A stretch of DNA of 45,606 bases, taken from JBDTDV01 sp039922875 (GTDB lineage: Bacteria > Actinomycetota > Actinomycetes > Actinomycetales > Microbacteriaceae). Below are positions 16,064 through 23,870 of this stretch, one piece after another (position 1 is the stretch's first letter; every line of letters starts with the position of its first letter). The stretch covers positions 1 to 45,606 of the forward strand of contig JBDTDV010000068.1 of NCBI GenBank assembly GCA_039922875.1. Reading direction: 5' to 3'. The position numbers were made by a program, and so were the translations under genes. Below the pieces are notes generated by a model. That model did no database searches. It saw only the letters and a program-made list of their open reading frames with translations, and was not told where the DNA came from.

Positions 16064-17838
16064 ACGACCCCACCCACGACACCGTCGCAGCGGCGCGGCA
16101 CCGCGGCGAGACCGACGAGGGTTCCGCACACGCCGACCTGCTCGGCGCGGCCTGGGCCTGGCACAATCAGGATCCGGATGACCAGACCCGCGCCGAACTG
16201 CAGGAACTCATCGAGCGCACAGAAACCGGCGATGCCGACGCGATAGCTGAGCTGGAGGCCCGCTTCGGCTCCAGACTCGCGTTCGGCACGGCCGGATTGC
16301 GCGGCGAGCTCGCCGCCGGCCCAAACCGGATGAACCGGGTCCTCGTGGCGCAGACGGCTGCCGGCCTCGCCGCATACCTGAACGCCCGCACGTTTCAGTC
16401 GACCGCATCCGTCGTAATCGGCTATGACGGACGCAAAAATTCGGATGTCTTCGCCCGCGACACTGCCGAAATCATGGCCGGCTCCGGGGTGCGCGCGATC
16501 CTGCTGCCCAGGATGCTGCCGACCCCGGTATTGGCCTTCGCGGTGCGTCAGCTGAAGGTCAGCGCCGGCGTAATGGTCACCGCCTCACACAACCCGCCAC
16601 GGGACAACGGCTATAAGGTCTACCTCGGCGACGAAAATCACGGCTCGCAAATCGTGCCACCGGCCGATGCGGAAATCGCCGCCGAGATCCTCCGGGCCAC
16701 CTCGGGCAGCGTGAGCGATCTGCCTCGGTCTACCGAGTATGAGACCGCCGACGAGTCGCTTATCGACGCGTATGTGGCCGCCAGCGCCGCCGTCGCTTCC
16801 GGTGCGGCGCAGTCGGCACCTGAGCAGGGGTCGGCACAATTGAATGTTGTCTACACGGCGATGCACGGGGTCGGCTGGGAGATCGCGCAGCGGGTGTTCG
16901 CCGCGGCTGGGTTCGCCGAACCGGAGACGGTCAGCGAGCAAATCGAACCCGATGGCGCATTTCCGACCGTCGCATTTCCCAACCCGGAGGAGCCGGGCGC
17001 GATGGACCTCTCGTTCCGCACCGCGCGGGAGCGCGGCGCGGAGCTGATCATTGCCAACGATCCGGATGCCGACCGACTCGCGGTCGCCATCCCTGCCCCG
17101 GACACCGCGGACGGCTACCGCCGGCTGACCGGAAACGAGGTCGGCAACATCCTCGGCTGGATGGTCGCAGAGGACGCCGACGCCGCCGACCGACACGGCG
17201 CTATCGCGGTCTCGATCGTGTCCTCACCCGCGCTGAAGAGGGTCGCCTCGGCGTACGGACACGACTTCGTCGAGACGCTGACCGGGTTCAAATGGGTCTC
17301 CAGGGTCGACGGACTGATTTATGGCTTCGAGGAGGCGCTGGGCTATCTGGTCAATCCGCAGGTGATTCGCGACAAGGACGGGATCTCCGCGGCGACCCTG
17401 TTCCTCGCGCTGGCCGCGCGAATGAAGGCGAAAGGTCAGACCATCGCCGACCGGATGGACCAGTTCGCTGAACGGTTCGGCTTCTTCGCGTCGGAGCAGG
17501 TGTCATTCCGGGTCTCTGATCTCGCCGAGATCGCCCGCGTAATGACAGGCTTGCGCCAGGATCCTCCAGCGGAGCTGGGCAGCATCCGGGTCGACCAGAT
17601 CGACGACCTGATCGACGGATACGGCGCGCTGCCGGCCAGCGATGTGTTGCGGATCCGGCTCGAAGACGGTTCCAGGGTCGTGGTGCGTCCCAGCGGCACC
17701 GAACCCAAGCTCAAGGTCTACATCGACGCGTCCAGCGATCACGGGACCATGGCGCAGCGGCGTGCAGATGCGCAGGGTCGCGTCAGCGCCCTGGCCGAGG
17801 CGATCCGCGCCCTGATTGCCGGCCTCCGCGGCGAATGA
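16060..17838 (+). CDS. Phosphosugar mutase (phosphoglucomutase/phosphomannomutase family)
   Basis: A 592-aa alpha-D-phosphohexomutase. Markers are FGTAGLRGELAAGPNRMN near residue 70, GYDGRKNSDVFARD, catalytic serine in MVTASHNPPRDNGYK, the metal loop ANDPDADRLAVA, the sugar-binding GFEEALGY, and the phosphate-binding VVRPSGTEPKLKVY near the end. The length is that of the long PgmB/PmmB branch. GTG at 16060 overlaps the punA stop. Coupling to punA suggests it acts on ribose-1-phosphate or deoxyribose-1-phosphate, as a phosphopentomutase, besides or instead of hexose phosphates. That substrate is inferred from context only; no classical deoB is seen in the window. Confidence 0.88.
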   Translation: MNDPTHDTVAAARHRGETDEGSAHADLLGAAWAWHNQDPDDQTRAELQELIERTETGDADAIAELEARFGSRLAFGTAGLRGELAAGPNRMNRVLVAQTAAGLAAYLNARTFQSTASVVIGYDGRKNSDVFARDTAEIMAGSGVRAILLPRMLPTPVLAFAVRQLKVSAGVMVTASHNPPRDNGYKVYLGDENHGSQIVPPADAEIAAEILRATSGSVSDLPRSTEYETADESLIDAYVAASAAVASGAAQSAPEQGSAQLNVVYTAMHGVGWEIAQRVFAAAGFAEPETVSEQIEPDGAFPTVAFPNPEEPGAMDLSFRTARERGAELIIANDPDADRLAVAIPAPDTADGYRRLTGNEVGNILGWMVAEDADAADRHGAIAVSIVSSPALKRVASAYGHDFVETLTGFKWVSRVDGLIYGFEEALGYLVNPQVIRDKDGISAATLFLALAARMKAKGQTIADRMDQFAERFGFFASEQVSFRVSDLAEIARVMTGLRQDPPAELGSIRVDQIDDLIDGYGALPASDVLRIRLEDGSRVVVRPSGTEPKLKVYIDASSDHGTMAQRRADAQGRVSALAEAIRALIAGLRGE

Positions 17839-17870
17839 ACCCGATTGCCGCCCTCAGGTGGCACGGGTTC
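17837..17870. terminator. Bidirectional hairpin spanning two stop codons
   Basis: GAACCCG (17837-17843) pairs with CGGGTTC (17864-17870). Inside, TGCCGCC (17846-17852) pairs with GGTGGCA (17857-17863) with one G-T wobble, around a CTCA loop and a 2-nt bulge. The stem takes in bases of both the mutase TGA and the PTS-gene TGA, so it fills the whole 30-bp convergent gap. No T-tract is seen. Confidence 0.7.
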
Positions 17871-18312
17871 ACTCACTCGCCATGATCCGCTGAACCTCTT
17901 CTGCGCTTTCGGCGGCAGCGAGAGCCGAGATGGCGGTGTGGTCGTTGAACACGTTCGCCAACGCGGCGACACTGGTCACATGGTCGTCCGGGGTCGCCAC
18001 AGCCAGCCCGACCACAACACTCACCGGGTCATTGTACGGGTGCCCGAATCGCACCGGGGTCGCAAGCGTCACCACGGACAGACCGTCGCGTCGAACATCG
18101 GGTCCGGGTCGAGCGTGCGCGAGCGCCAGCCCCGGCGCGATCACCAGGTAGGCACCGAACTCGTCGATGACCTCGATCATGCGCTTGGTATAACCCGGAT
18201 CCGTTGCACCGGAGGCGACCAGCGCCGCACCGGCGAGCCGCACGGCATCCAGCCAACCCGCCACGCGCTGCCGGAGCAAAATCGCCGACTCTGGCAACGG
18301 AGGAAGGGGCAT
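17869..18312 (-). CDS. Orphan PTS EIIA domain protein (mannitol/fructose type)
   Basis: A 147-aa single EIIA domain of the PF00359 family, which receives a phosphate from HPr. The active-site histidine is His66 in GLALAHARPGPDV; DPVSVVVGLAVATPDDH and HVTSVAALANVF are typical of the family. No EIIB or EIIC gene lies nearby, so it may supply a permease encoded elsewhere or act as a phosphorylation-dependent regulator. It lies 15 bp after the add stop in the same direction. ATG at 18312 is preferred; TTG at 18318 is an alternative. TATTCT ends 6 nt upstream, so it may also have its own leaderless transcript. Confidence 0.88.
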   Translation of the reverse strand: MPLPPLPESAILLRQRVAGWLDAVRLAGAALVASGATDPGYTKRMIEVIDEFGAYLVIAPGLALAHARPGPDVRRDGLSVVTLATPVRFGHPYNDPVSVVVGLAVATPDDHVTSVAALANVFNDHTAISALAAAESAEEVQRIMASE

Positions 18313-18318
18313 AGTCAA

Positions 18319-18324
18319 AGAATA
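18319..18324 (-). promoter_or_regulatory. -10-like TATTCT before the EIIA gene
   Basis: On the minus strand TATTCT is followed by TTGACT and then the ATG at 18312, a 6-nt spacing. It lies in the 15-bp gap after add, so an internal promoter is possible. Confidence 0.4.
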
Positions 18325-18327
18325 TCG

Positions 18328-19449
18328 CTATGCATCCTCAAAGCCGGCTGCGATGACGTCGGCCAGATCGTCGCGCTCTTCCAGCGGCAGGAAAGCCGCC
18401 AGCGCCGCGTTCTGCTGGAAAACCTCCAGATCGGTCAGATCGTAGCCGAAGGCGTCGGCCAGCAGAGAGAGCTCCCGGCTCAGCGTGGTGCCTGACATCA
18501 ACCTGTTGTCGGTGTTCACCGTCACCATGAAACCGAGCTGATAGAGGAGATCGAACGGATGATCGATCAGCTGGTCGCCCCATTGCGCGATCGCCCCGGT
18601 CTGCAGGTTCGACGATGGGCTGGTCTCCAACGCGATCTTGCGGTCCTTGACCCACTCGGCGAGGGTGCCGAGGGTGACGTAGGTGTTTTCGTCGTCCTGG
18701 CGCTCGACGACGATGTCCTCGGCCAGGCGGACCCCGTGGCCCAAGCGCAACGCGCGGCCGTCGATCAGGGCGCTGCGAATACTGTCCAGCCCGTCCGCCT
18801 CGCCGGCATGCACCGTAACCGGCAGGAACTCCTCGGCCAAATAGTCAAAGGCGCTGCGCATCCTGGACGCCGGGAAGCCGGCCTCGGGCCCGGCGATGTC
18901 GAAGCCGACCACGCCGTCGTCGCGGTGCCGGACGGCGAGTTCGGCGATCTCGCGTCCGCGATTGCCGTGTCGCATCGCCGAAACGAGTTGGCCGATTTGG
19001 ATTCGATGGCCGGCGGCGTCGGCGTCGGCGATGCCGGCCTCGATACCTTCTTGCACGGCCTCGACGGCTTGGTCGAGGGAAAGCCCGCGGGTGATGTGCT
19101 GCTCAGGAGCCCAGCGCAGTTCGCCGTAGATCACACCGTCCGCCGCCAGATCCTGCACGCACTCGCGCGCAACCCGCAGCAGCCCTTCGTGGGACTGCAT
19201 CACTGCCGTGGTGATGTCGAAGGTCTTGAGATATTCGATCAGTGAGCCGGAGTTCGACTGATCGTGAAACCACTGGCCGAGGGCCGCGGCCGTCTGCACC
19301 GGCAGCTCGAGGTCGATCTCTTCGGCGAGTTCGATAATGGTGGCCGGCCGAAGGCCACCATCGAGGTGATCGTGCAGCGCGATCTTGGGCAGGGAGTTGA
19401 TGCTCGGTCCCCCGCCGGGCAACAGGTACTCTTCTTGGGCCGTAGTCAT
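18328..19449 (-). CDS. add: Adenosine deaminase
   Basis: A 373-aa zinc-dependent deaminase converting adenosine and deoxyadenosine to inosine forms. Zinc ligands His26 and His28 are in ALHDHLDGGLRP, a third in VTVHAGEADG near residue 216, and the SPSSNLQTG and VNTDNRLMSGTTLSREL motifs carry the substrate-binding and catalytic aspartate residues. Product inosine feeds PunA. Start is ATG at 19449; TAGATT ends 6 nt upstream. It follows deoA in the same direction after a 71-bp gap, and the order cdd-deoA-add matches M. tuberculosis Rv3315c-Rv3313c. Confidence 0.95.
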   Translation of the reverse strand: MTTAQEEYLLPGGGPSINSLPKIALHDHLDGGLRPATIIELAEEIDLELPVQTAAALGQWFHDQSNSGSLIEYLKTFDITTAVMQSHEGLLRVARECVQDLAADGVIYGELRWAPEQHITRGLSLDQAVEAVQEGIEAGIADADAAGHRIQIGQLVSAMRHGNRGREIAELAVRHRDDGVVGFDIAGPEAGFPASRMRSAFDYLAEEFLPVTVHAGEADGLDSIRSALIDGRALRLGHGVRLAEDIVVERQDDENTYVTLGTLAEWVKDRKIALETSPSSNLQTGAIAQWGDQLIDHPFDLLYQLGFMVTVNTDNRLMSGTTLSRELSLLADAFGYDLTDLEVFQQNAALAAFLPLEERDDLADVIAAGFEDA

Positions 19450-19455
19450 GGCACC

Positions 19456-19461
19456 AATCTA
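19456..19461 (-). promoter_or_regulatory. -10-like TAGATT for leaderless add mRNA
   Basis: On the minus strand TAGATT is followed by GGTGCC and then the ATG at 19449. The 6-nt spacing and lack of a ribosome-binding site fit a leaderless start. Confidence 0.5.
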
Positions 19462-19520
19462 CCGGTGCGCAGCCGTTGCGCGTGCGGGGTCGGCGCGGAT
19501 GCCGCGGGGATCGTTGCGCG

Positions 19521-20822
19521 CTAGGAGATCCGGTCGGCGATAAGGGGGCCCCGGGCCAGGTAAGACTCGGGGGCGCCGATCCGCCAGGCCCCGGTGAGCG
19601 CATCCAGTGCGCGCGGGAATCGGGCCGGCTCGTCGGCACTCAGGGTGAACAGCGGCTGGCCGGCCGCGACGGTGTCTCCGGGTTTGGCGTGCAGGTCGAT
19701 TCCGGCGGCGTGCTGCACGGGATCCTGTTTGCGCGCTCGGCCGGCGCCGAGCCGCCAGGCGGCGATCCCGAACGGCAGGGCATCCAGTTGCACGAGCACG
19801 CCGTCGCGGTCGGCGACCACGGTGTGTGTTTCGCGGGCGGTCGGGAGCTCGGCGTCCGGGTCGCCGCCCTGCGCGCGGATCACCTCGCGCCATTTGTCCA
19901 TTGCGCGGCCGTCTGCAAGCGCCGCCTCGACATCGGCGTCGGGTTGGCCGACGAGCGAGAGCATCTCCCTGGCCAGCGCTACCGTGAGCTCGACCACATC
20001 GGCCGGACCACCGCCGGCGAGCACCTCAACCGATTCGCGCACCTCGTTCGCGTTGCCGATCGCCCGGCCCAGTGGCACATTCATATCGGTCAGCAGCGCG
20101 GATGTCGCCACCCCGGCATCTGTGCCAAGGTCGACCATGGTCCGCGCCAGTTCGCGGGACTGTTCGATGGTCTTCAGGAACGCGCCGGATCCGAATTTCA
20201 CGTCGAGGACCAGCGCGCCGGTACCCTCGGCGATCTTCTTCGACATGATCGACGAGGCGATCAACGGGATCGCCTCCACGGTGCCGGTGATGTCCCGCAG
20301 TGCGTAGAGCTTCTTGTCGGCTGGCGCCAGGCCGCTTCCAGCGGCGCAAATCACGCCGCCCGGGCCGGCCAACTGCGCGAACAGTTCGTCGTTGCTGAGT
20401 TCGGCTCGCCAGCCGGGGATGGATTCGAGCTTGTCGAGGGTGCCCCCGGTGTGCCCGAGGCCACGGCCGGAGAGCTGCGGAACGGCCACGCCGAAAGCCG
20501 CGACCAACGGCATCAGCGGGAGGGTGATCTTGTCACCGACCCCGCCGGTGGAATGCTTGTCCACTGTCGGTTTACCCAGGTCGGCGAAGCTCATCCGCTC
20601 ACCACTGTCGATCATGGCCAGGGTGAGATCGCGGATTTCGCGTCTCCCCATGCCGTTCAACAGGATAGCCATCGCCATGGCCGCCATCTGCTCGTCGCCG
20701 ACGTACCCGCGGGTGTACGCGTCGATCAGCCAGCGAATCGCGGGGGTTGAGAGCTCTCCCCGATCCCGCTTGGTGCGGATCAAATCAACGGCGTCGAATG
20801 ACTCGATGGTGCTGCCGCTCAC
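19521..20822 (-). CDS. deoA: Thymidine phosphorylase
   Basis: A 433-aa pyrimidine nucleoside phosphorylase that converts thymidine or deoxyuridine to base plus deoxyribose-1-phosphate. Motifs are KHSTGGVGDKITLPL (phosphate and pyrimidine binding, about residues 86-100) and the family signature SGRGLGHTGGTLDKLESIPG near 120-140, followed by a C-terminal PYNP domain. The start is GTG at 20822, which overlaps the cdd stop (GTGA), with AGGAGA just upstream. It is part of the chain permeases-cdd-deoA. The actinobacterial enzyme may also accept uridine. Confidence 0.95.
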   Translation of the reverse strand: MSGSTIESFDAVDLIRTKRDRGELSTPAIRWLIDAYTRGYVGDEQMAAMAMAILLNGMGRREIRDLTLAMIDSGERMSFADLGKPTVDKHSTGGVGDKITLPLMPLVAAFGVAVPQLSGRGLGHTGGTLDKLESIPGWRAELSNDELFAQLAGPGGVICAAGSGLAPADKKLYALRDITGTVEAIPLIASSIMSKKIAEGTGALVLDVKFGSGAFLKTIEQSRELARTMVDLGTDAGVATSALLTDMNVPLGRAIGNANEVRESVEVLAGGGPADVVELTVALAREMLSLVGQPDADVEAALADGRAMDKWREVIRAQGGDPDAELPTARETHTVVADRDGVLVQLDALPFGIAAWRLGAGRARKQDPVQHAAGIDLHAKPGDTVAAGQPLFTLSADEPARFPRALDALTGAWRIGAPESYLARGPLIADRIS

Positions 20823-21304
20823 AGGTCTCCTCTGGTTGCTTCGTGCGATTGCGTTCTGGCATGCGGGCCAGAGTACTCGGCAAGCTGCCGCGGTCCGAAA
20901 GCATCCGGCAGCACCTCGTCAACGGTCCGGATGCCCGATACCGTTTCCAGCAACATGCCGGGAACGGAATGTTCGTAGAGAAGCTGACGGCACCTGCCGC
21001 ACGGCATCAGGGTGTTTCCACTGCCATCGACGCAGGCGAACGCGACCAGCTGCCCGCCACCGCTGGCGTGCAGTGCCGAGATCAGGCCGCATTCCGCGCA
21101 GAGCGTCACGCCGTAGCTGGCATTCTCCACGTTGCAGCCGCTGACGATCCGGCCGTCGGTGACCAGTGCCGCCGCACCGACTGGGAAACCAGAGTACGGC
21201 GCGTAGGCGTGCGTCATCGCCTCCGCCGCGGCCGCCCGCAACATGCTCCAGTCGATCTCACCGGAGGACAGTGCCTGCACAGACTCAGCCTCGTTGTCGG
21301 TCAT
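20819..21304 (-). CDS. cdd: Cytidine deaminase
   Basis: A 161-aa zinc-dependent deaminase converting cytidine and deoxycytidine to uridine forms, which feeds DeoA. Zinc and catalytic motifs are CNVENASYG, TLCAECG (Cys zinc ligand and catalytic Glu) and LMPCGRCRQLL (two Cys ligands). The C-terminal 30 residues are longer than the smallest tetrameric forms. ATG at 21304 overlaps the permease stop (ATGA). It links the transporter genes to the salvage enzymes. Confidence 0.95.
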   Translation of the reverse strand: MTDNEAESVQALSSGEIDWSMLRAAAAEAMTHAYAPYSGFPVGAAALVTDGRIVSGCNVENASYGVTLCAECGLISALHASGGGQLVAFACVDGSGNTLMPCGRCRQLLYEHSVPGMLLETVSGIRTVDEVLPDAFGPRQLAEYSGPHARTQSHEATRGDL

Positions 21305-22578
21305 TTGATGTACGGCTTTCCATCAGCTGCGGGCGCCCTGGACCGCCCGACCAGTCCGGCCACGGCGAAGATGGTCACCACATAGGGCAGCATCAGCATG
21401 AATTCGCTTGGCACCGGCGAACCGATGATCCCGAGGATGTTCTGCAGGTTGGTGGCGAAGCCGAACAGCAGTGCCGCGAGGGTCGCCTTGATCGGATCCC
21501 ACTGCCCGAAGATCACCGCGGCCAGTGCGATGAACCCCTGGCCGGCCGTCATGTTCTCGCTGAACCCGCCGACCGAGCCGAGGGTGAAGTACGCACCGCC
21601 GAACCCGGCCACCGCCCCGGCCAGTGACACGTTCCAGAACCGGGTCCCGGTGACGTTGATGCCAACCGTGTCGGCGGCTTGCGGATGCTCGCCCACCGAC
21701 CGCAGCCGAAGCCCCCATCGGGTGTGGAACAGTCCGAAGTACACCAGGATCACGGCGATGTACATCACATACACGATGATGGTCTGGCGAAACAGCACGG
21801 GACCGATGATCGGAATGTCGCTCAGCCCCGGGATCGGTAGCGGCGAGAAGCGGTGCCCCGCGTTCAGGTTGGGGTGGACCACCATCACCTGTTCATAGAA
21901 GAAGTTCGTCAGGCCCAGCACCAGCACATTCAGCACCACGCCGACGATGACCTGATCGACGAAGTAGGTGATCGAGAACGCCGCCAGCACGAAGGACACC
22001 AGCACTCCCGCGACGATCGCGGCCAGCAGTCCGACGTATGGGGACCCGGTCATCGATGCGACCAGGGCGGCCACGAAGGCGCCGGCCAGCAACTGGCCCT
22101 CGATCGCGACGTTGACCACCCCGCCGCGCTCGGAGATGACCCCGCCGAGCGCACCGAAAATCAGCGGAACGCTCAAACTCACGGTGCCCACCAGCAACCC
22201 GGTGAACGGTACGGTGTGCCCCGCGGATGCCCAGGCCAGGAACGCGACCATGAACAGCAGGGAGAAGACGATCACCAACCACAGCGGTATTTTTTTGGCA
22301 CGGCGGGCCAGGAGGGCGCTCCAGCCGACCGCCAGAATCAGCAGCACGGTGACCACGACGCCGGTGGCGCGGGTCGGGAGGGTCAGGGTGGGCAGCCGGA
22401 CGGCGTCACCGGTATCGGAGAACCGGAACCCGCTGGTGCCATCGCGGCCGAGCAGGACGAAAAGCACGATGGCCAGGATGGCGAAGACGGCAAGAGCGAT
22501 CGGAGCCTTCCAGCGCGCCATCAGTTCCTTGCGCGGAACGATCCGAGGCGCGGATGCGGGTTGGACGACAGTGCTCAC
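21301..22578 (-). CDS. Nucleoside ABC transporter permease (second)
   Basis: A 425-aa inner-membrane permease of the BPD_transp_2 (branched-chain amino acid/ribose/nucleoside) family. After a short cytoplasmic start and a leading helix, ten or so helices follow; the coupling-loop region reads LRLRSVGEHPQAADTVGINV, typical of YufQ/NupC-type nucleoside permeases. GVVNVAIEGQLLAGAF is another family motif. The start is GTG at 22578, overlapping the stop of the first permease (GTGA), with AGGAGG 10 nt upstream; longer in-frame readings have no homologous content. It pairs with the permease at 22575-23870 and the ATPase at 23867-25381. Confidence 0.9.
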   Translation of the reverse strand: MSTVVQPASAPRIVPRKELMARWKAPIALAVFAILAIVLFVLLGRDGTSGFRFSDTGDAVRLPTLTLPTRATGVVVTVLLILAVGWSALLARRAKKIPLWLVIVFSLLFMVAFLAWASAGHTVPFTGLLVGTVSLSVPLIFGALGGVISERGGVVNVAIEGQLLAGAFVAALVASMTGSPYVGLLAAIVAGVLVSFVLAAFSITYFVDQVIVGVVLNVLVLGLTNFFYEQVMVVHPNLNAGHRFSPLPIPGLSDIPIIGPVLFRQTIIVYVMYIAVILVYFGLFHTRWGLRLRSVGEHPQAADTVGINVTGTRFWNVSLAGAVAGFGGAYFTLGSVGGFSENMTAGQGFIALAAVIFGQWDPIKATLAALLFGFATNLQNILGIIGSPVPSEFMLMLPYVVTIFAVAGLVGRSRAPAADGKPYIK

Positions 22579-23870
22579 TGGGCTCGGACCTCCTCGGTAG
22601 CAGATCCGGTCGGGGTGCTGGGCGCAGCCGGTCCGGCTCCGGATGCCGGCCTGCGTTTCGGCTTGCGTTGGCCCGGGGTCGGGAGCCGGAAGATTGCCCG
22701 GACCAGCGGTGGCGCGGCGATGAACAGCACGATCAGGGACTGCACCACCAAGACGATATCGACCGGGATGCCATTGGCCGCCTGCATCGAGTAGCCGCCG
22801 GCTTTGAGCGCGCCGAAGAGCAGTCCGGCGGCGAAAATCCCCCACGGTTTCGACCTGCCCAGCAGGGCGACGGTGATCGCGTCGAACCCGATCCCGGCGT
22901 CGATGCCGGAGCTGAATCCCTGGACGGAGGTGCCCAGCACCTGGATCAGCCCGGCCAGGCCGACCAGGGCGCCGGAGATCAGCATCGAATAGATGTAGAC
23001 CCGCTTGACATCGATCCCGGCGACCCTGGCCGCGCTCGGGTTCGCGCCAACCGCACGGAACTGGAAGCCGAGGCTGGATCGGTTCAACAGCCACCAGGCC
23101 ACGATTGTCGCGGCGATGACCAGGATGAAACCGAAATGCAACTCGTAGCCAGGGCCGAGGATCGGCGGCAGGATGGCGCTGGGCAGGATCGGCGGGGACT
23201 TCGGGTTATTGGACCCCGGCGCTTGCAACGCGCCGGGGGTGCGCAGCAGGTAGGCGATGAAGTAGTACGCGACGAAGTTGAGCATGATTGTGGTGATCAC
23301 CTCGTGCGCGCCGGTTTGCGCCTTCAACACGCCGACGATGCCGCCCCAGATCGCACCACCGGCGAGGCCTGCCAGCACCGCGAGGATCACGTGGATGCCC
23401 AACGGCGCGTGTACCGAGAAACCGACCCAGCCCGCGCAGGCGGCGGCGATCAGCATCTGACCCTGGCCGCCGATGTTGAACAGGCCGACCCGGAAGGACA
23501 GCCCGACGCCCAGTCCGCCGGCGATCAGCGGGGTGGCGAAGGTCAGCGTCTGGGTCAGCGGACGAATGCCCTGGCTGAACGAGTGCGCCGGAATGTTATA
23601 GATCGAGCCTTGGAATAACGACGTGTATGCGCCGGAGACGGCACGCCAGACCGCGGCGAGGGTGTCCACCGGGCGTGAGAAGAAATAGCCGGATGCCTTC
23701 TGCACGTTTTCGTCGGTGAACGCGATCAGGATCGCGCCGGCGATCAGCCCGAGTACCACGGCCAGGATAGAGATCAGCACCGATCCGCCCATGATTTCGC
23801 GGAGGGCGAGGCTCCAGCGCCCCTCGGACGGCTCAGGGACCGGCTCAGCTCCAGCGGTCGACGTGCTCAC
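22575..23870 (-). CDS. Nucleoside ABC transporter permease (first)
   Basis: A 431-aa permease of the same family as its neighbour, with an N-terminal cytoplasmic tail, about ten membrane helices, and the loop LGFQFRAVGANPSAARVAGI that contacts the ATPase. The C terminus is a basic, proline-rich tail after residue 400 (RLPTPGQRKPKRRP). GTG at 23870 overlaps the ATPase stop (GTGA). It corresponds to YufP/NupB-type subunits of nucleoside importers. Confidence 0.9.
   Translation of the reverse strand: MSTSTAGAEPVPEPSEGRWSLALREIMGGSVLISILAVVLGLIAGAILIAFTDENVQKASGYFFSRPVDTLAAVWRAVSGAYTSLFQGSIYNIPAHSFSQGIRPLTQTLTFATPLIAGGLGVGLSFRVGLFNIGGQGQMLIAAACAGWVGFSVHAPLGIHVILAVLAGLAGGAIWGGIVGVLKAQTGAHEVITTIMLNFVAYYFIAYLLRTPGALQAPGSNNPKSPPILPSAILPPILGPGYELHFGFILVIAATIVAWWLLNRSSLGFQFRAVGANPSAARVAGIDVKRVYIYSMLISGALVGLAGLIQVLGTSVQGFSSGIDAGIGFDAITVALLGRSKPWGIFAAGLLFGALKAGGYSMQAANGIPVDIVLVVQSLIVLFIAAPPLVRAIFRLPTPGQRKPKRRPASGAGPAAPSTPTGSATEEVRAQ

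Noticed and set aside
22554..23618. 354-codon open frame opposite the permease genes
   Set aside because: It overlaps two clear membrane permeases on the minus strand. Its own product is hydrophilic and of low complexity (Asp, Gln, Arg).
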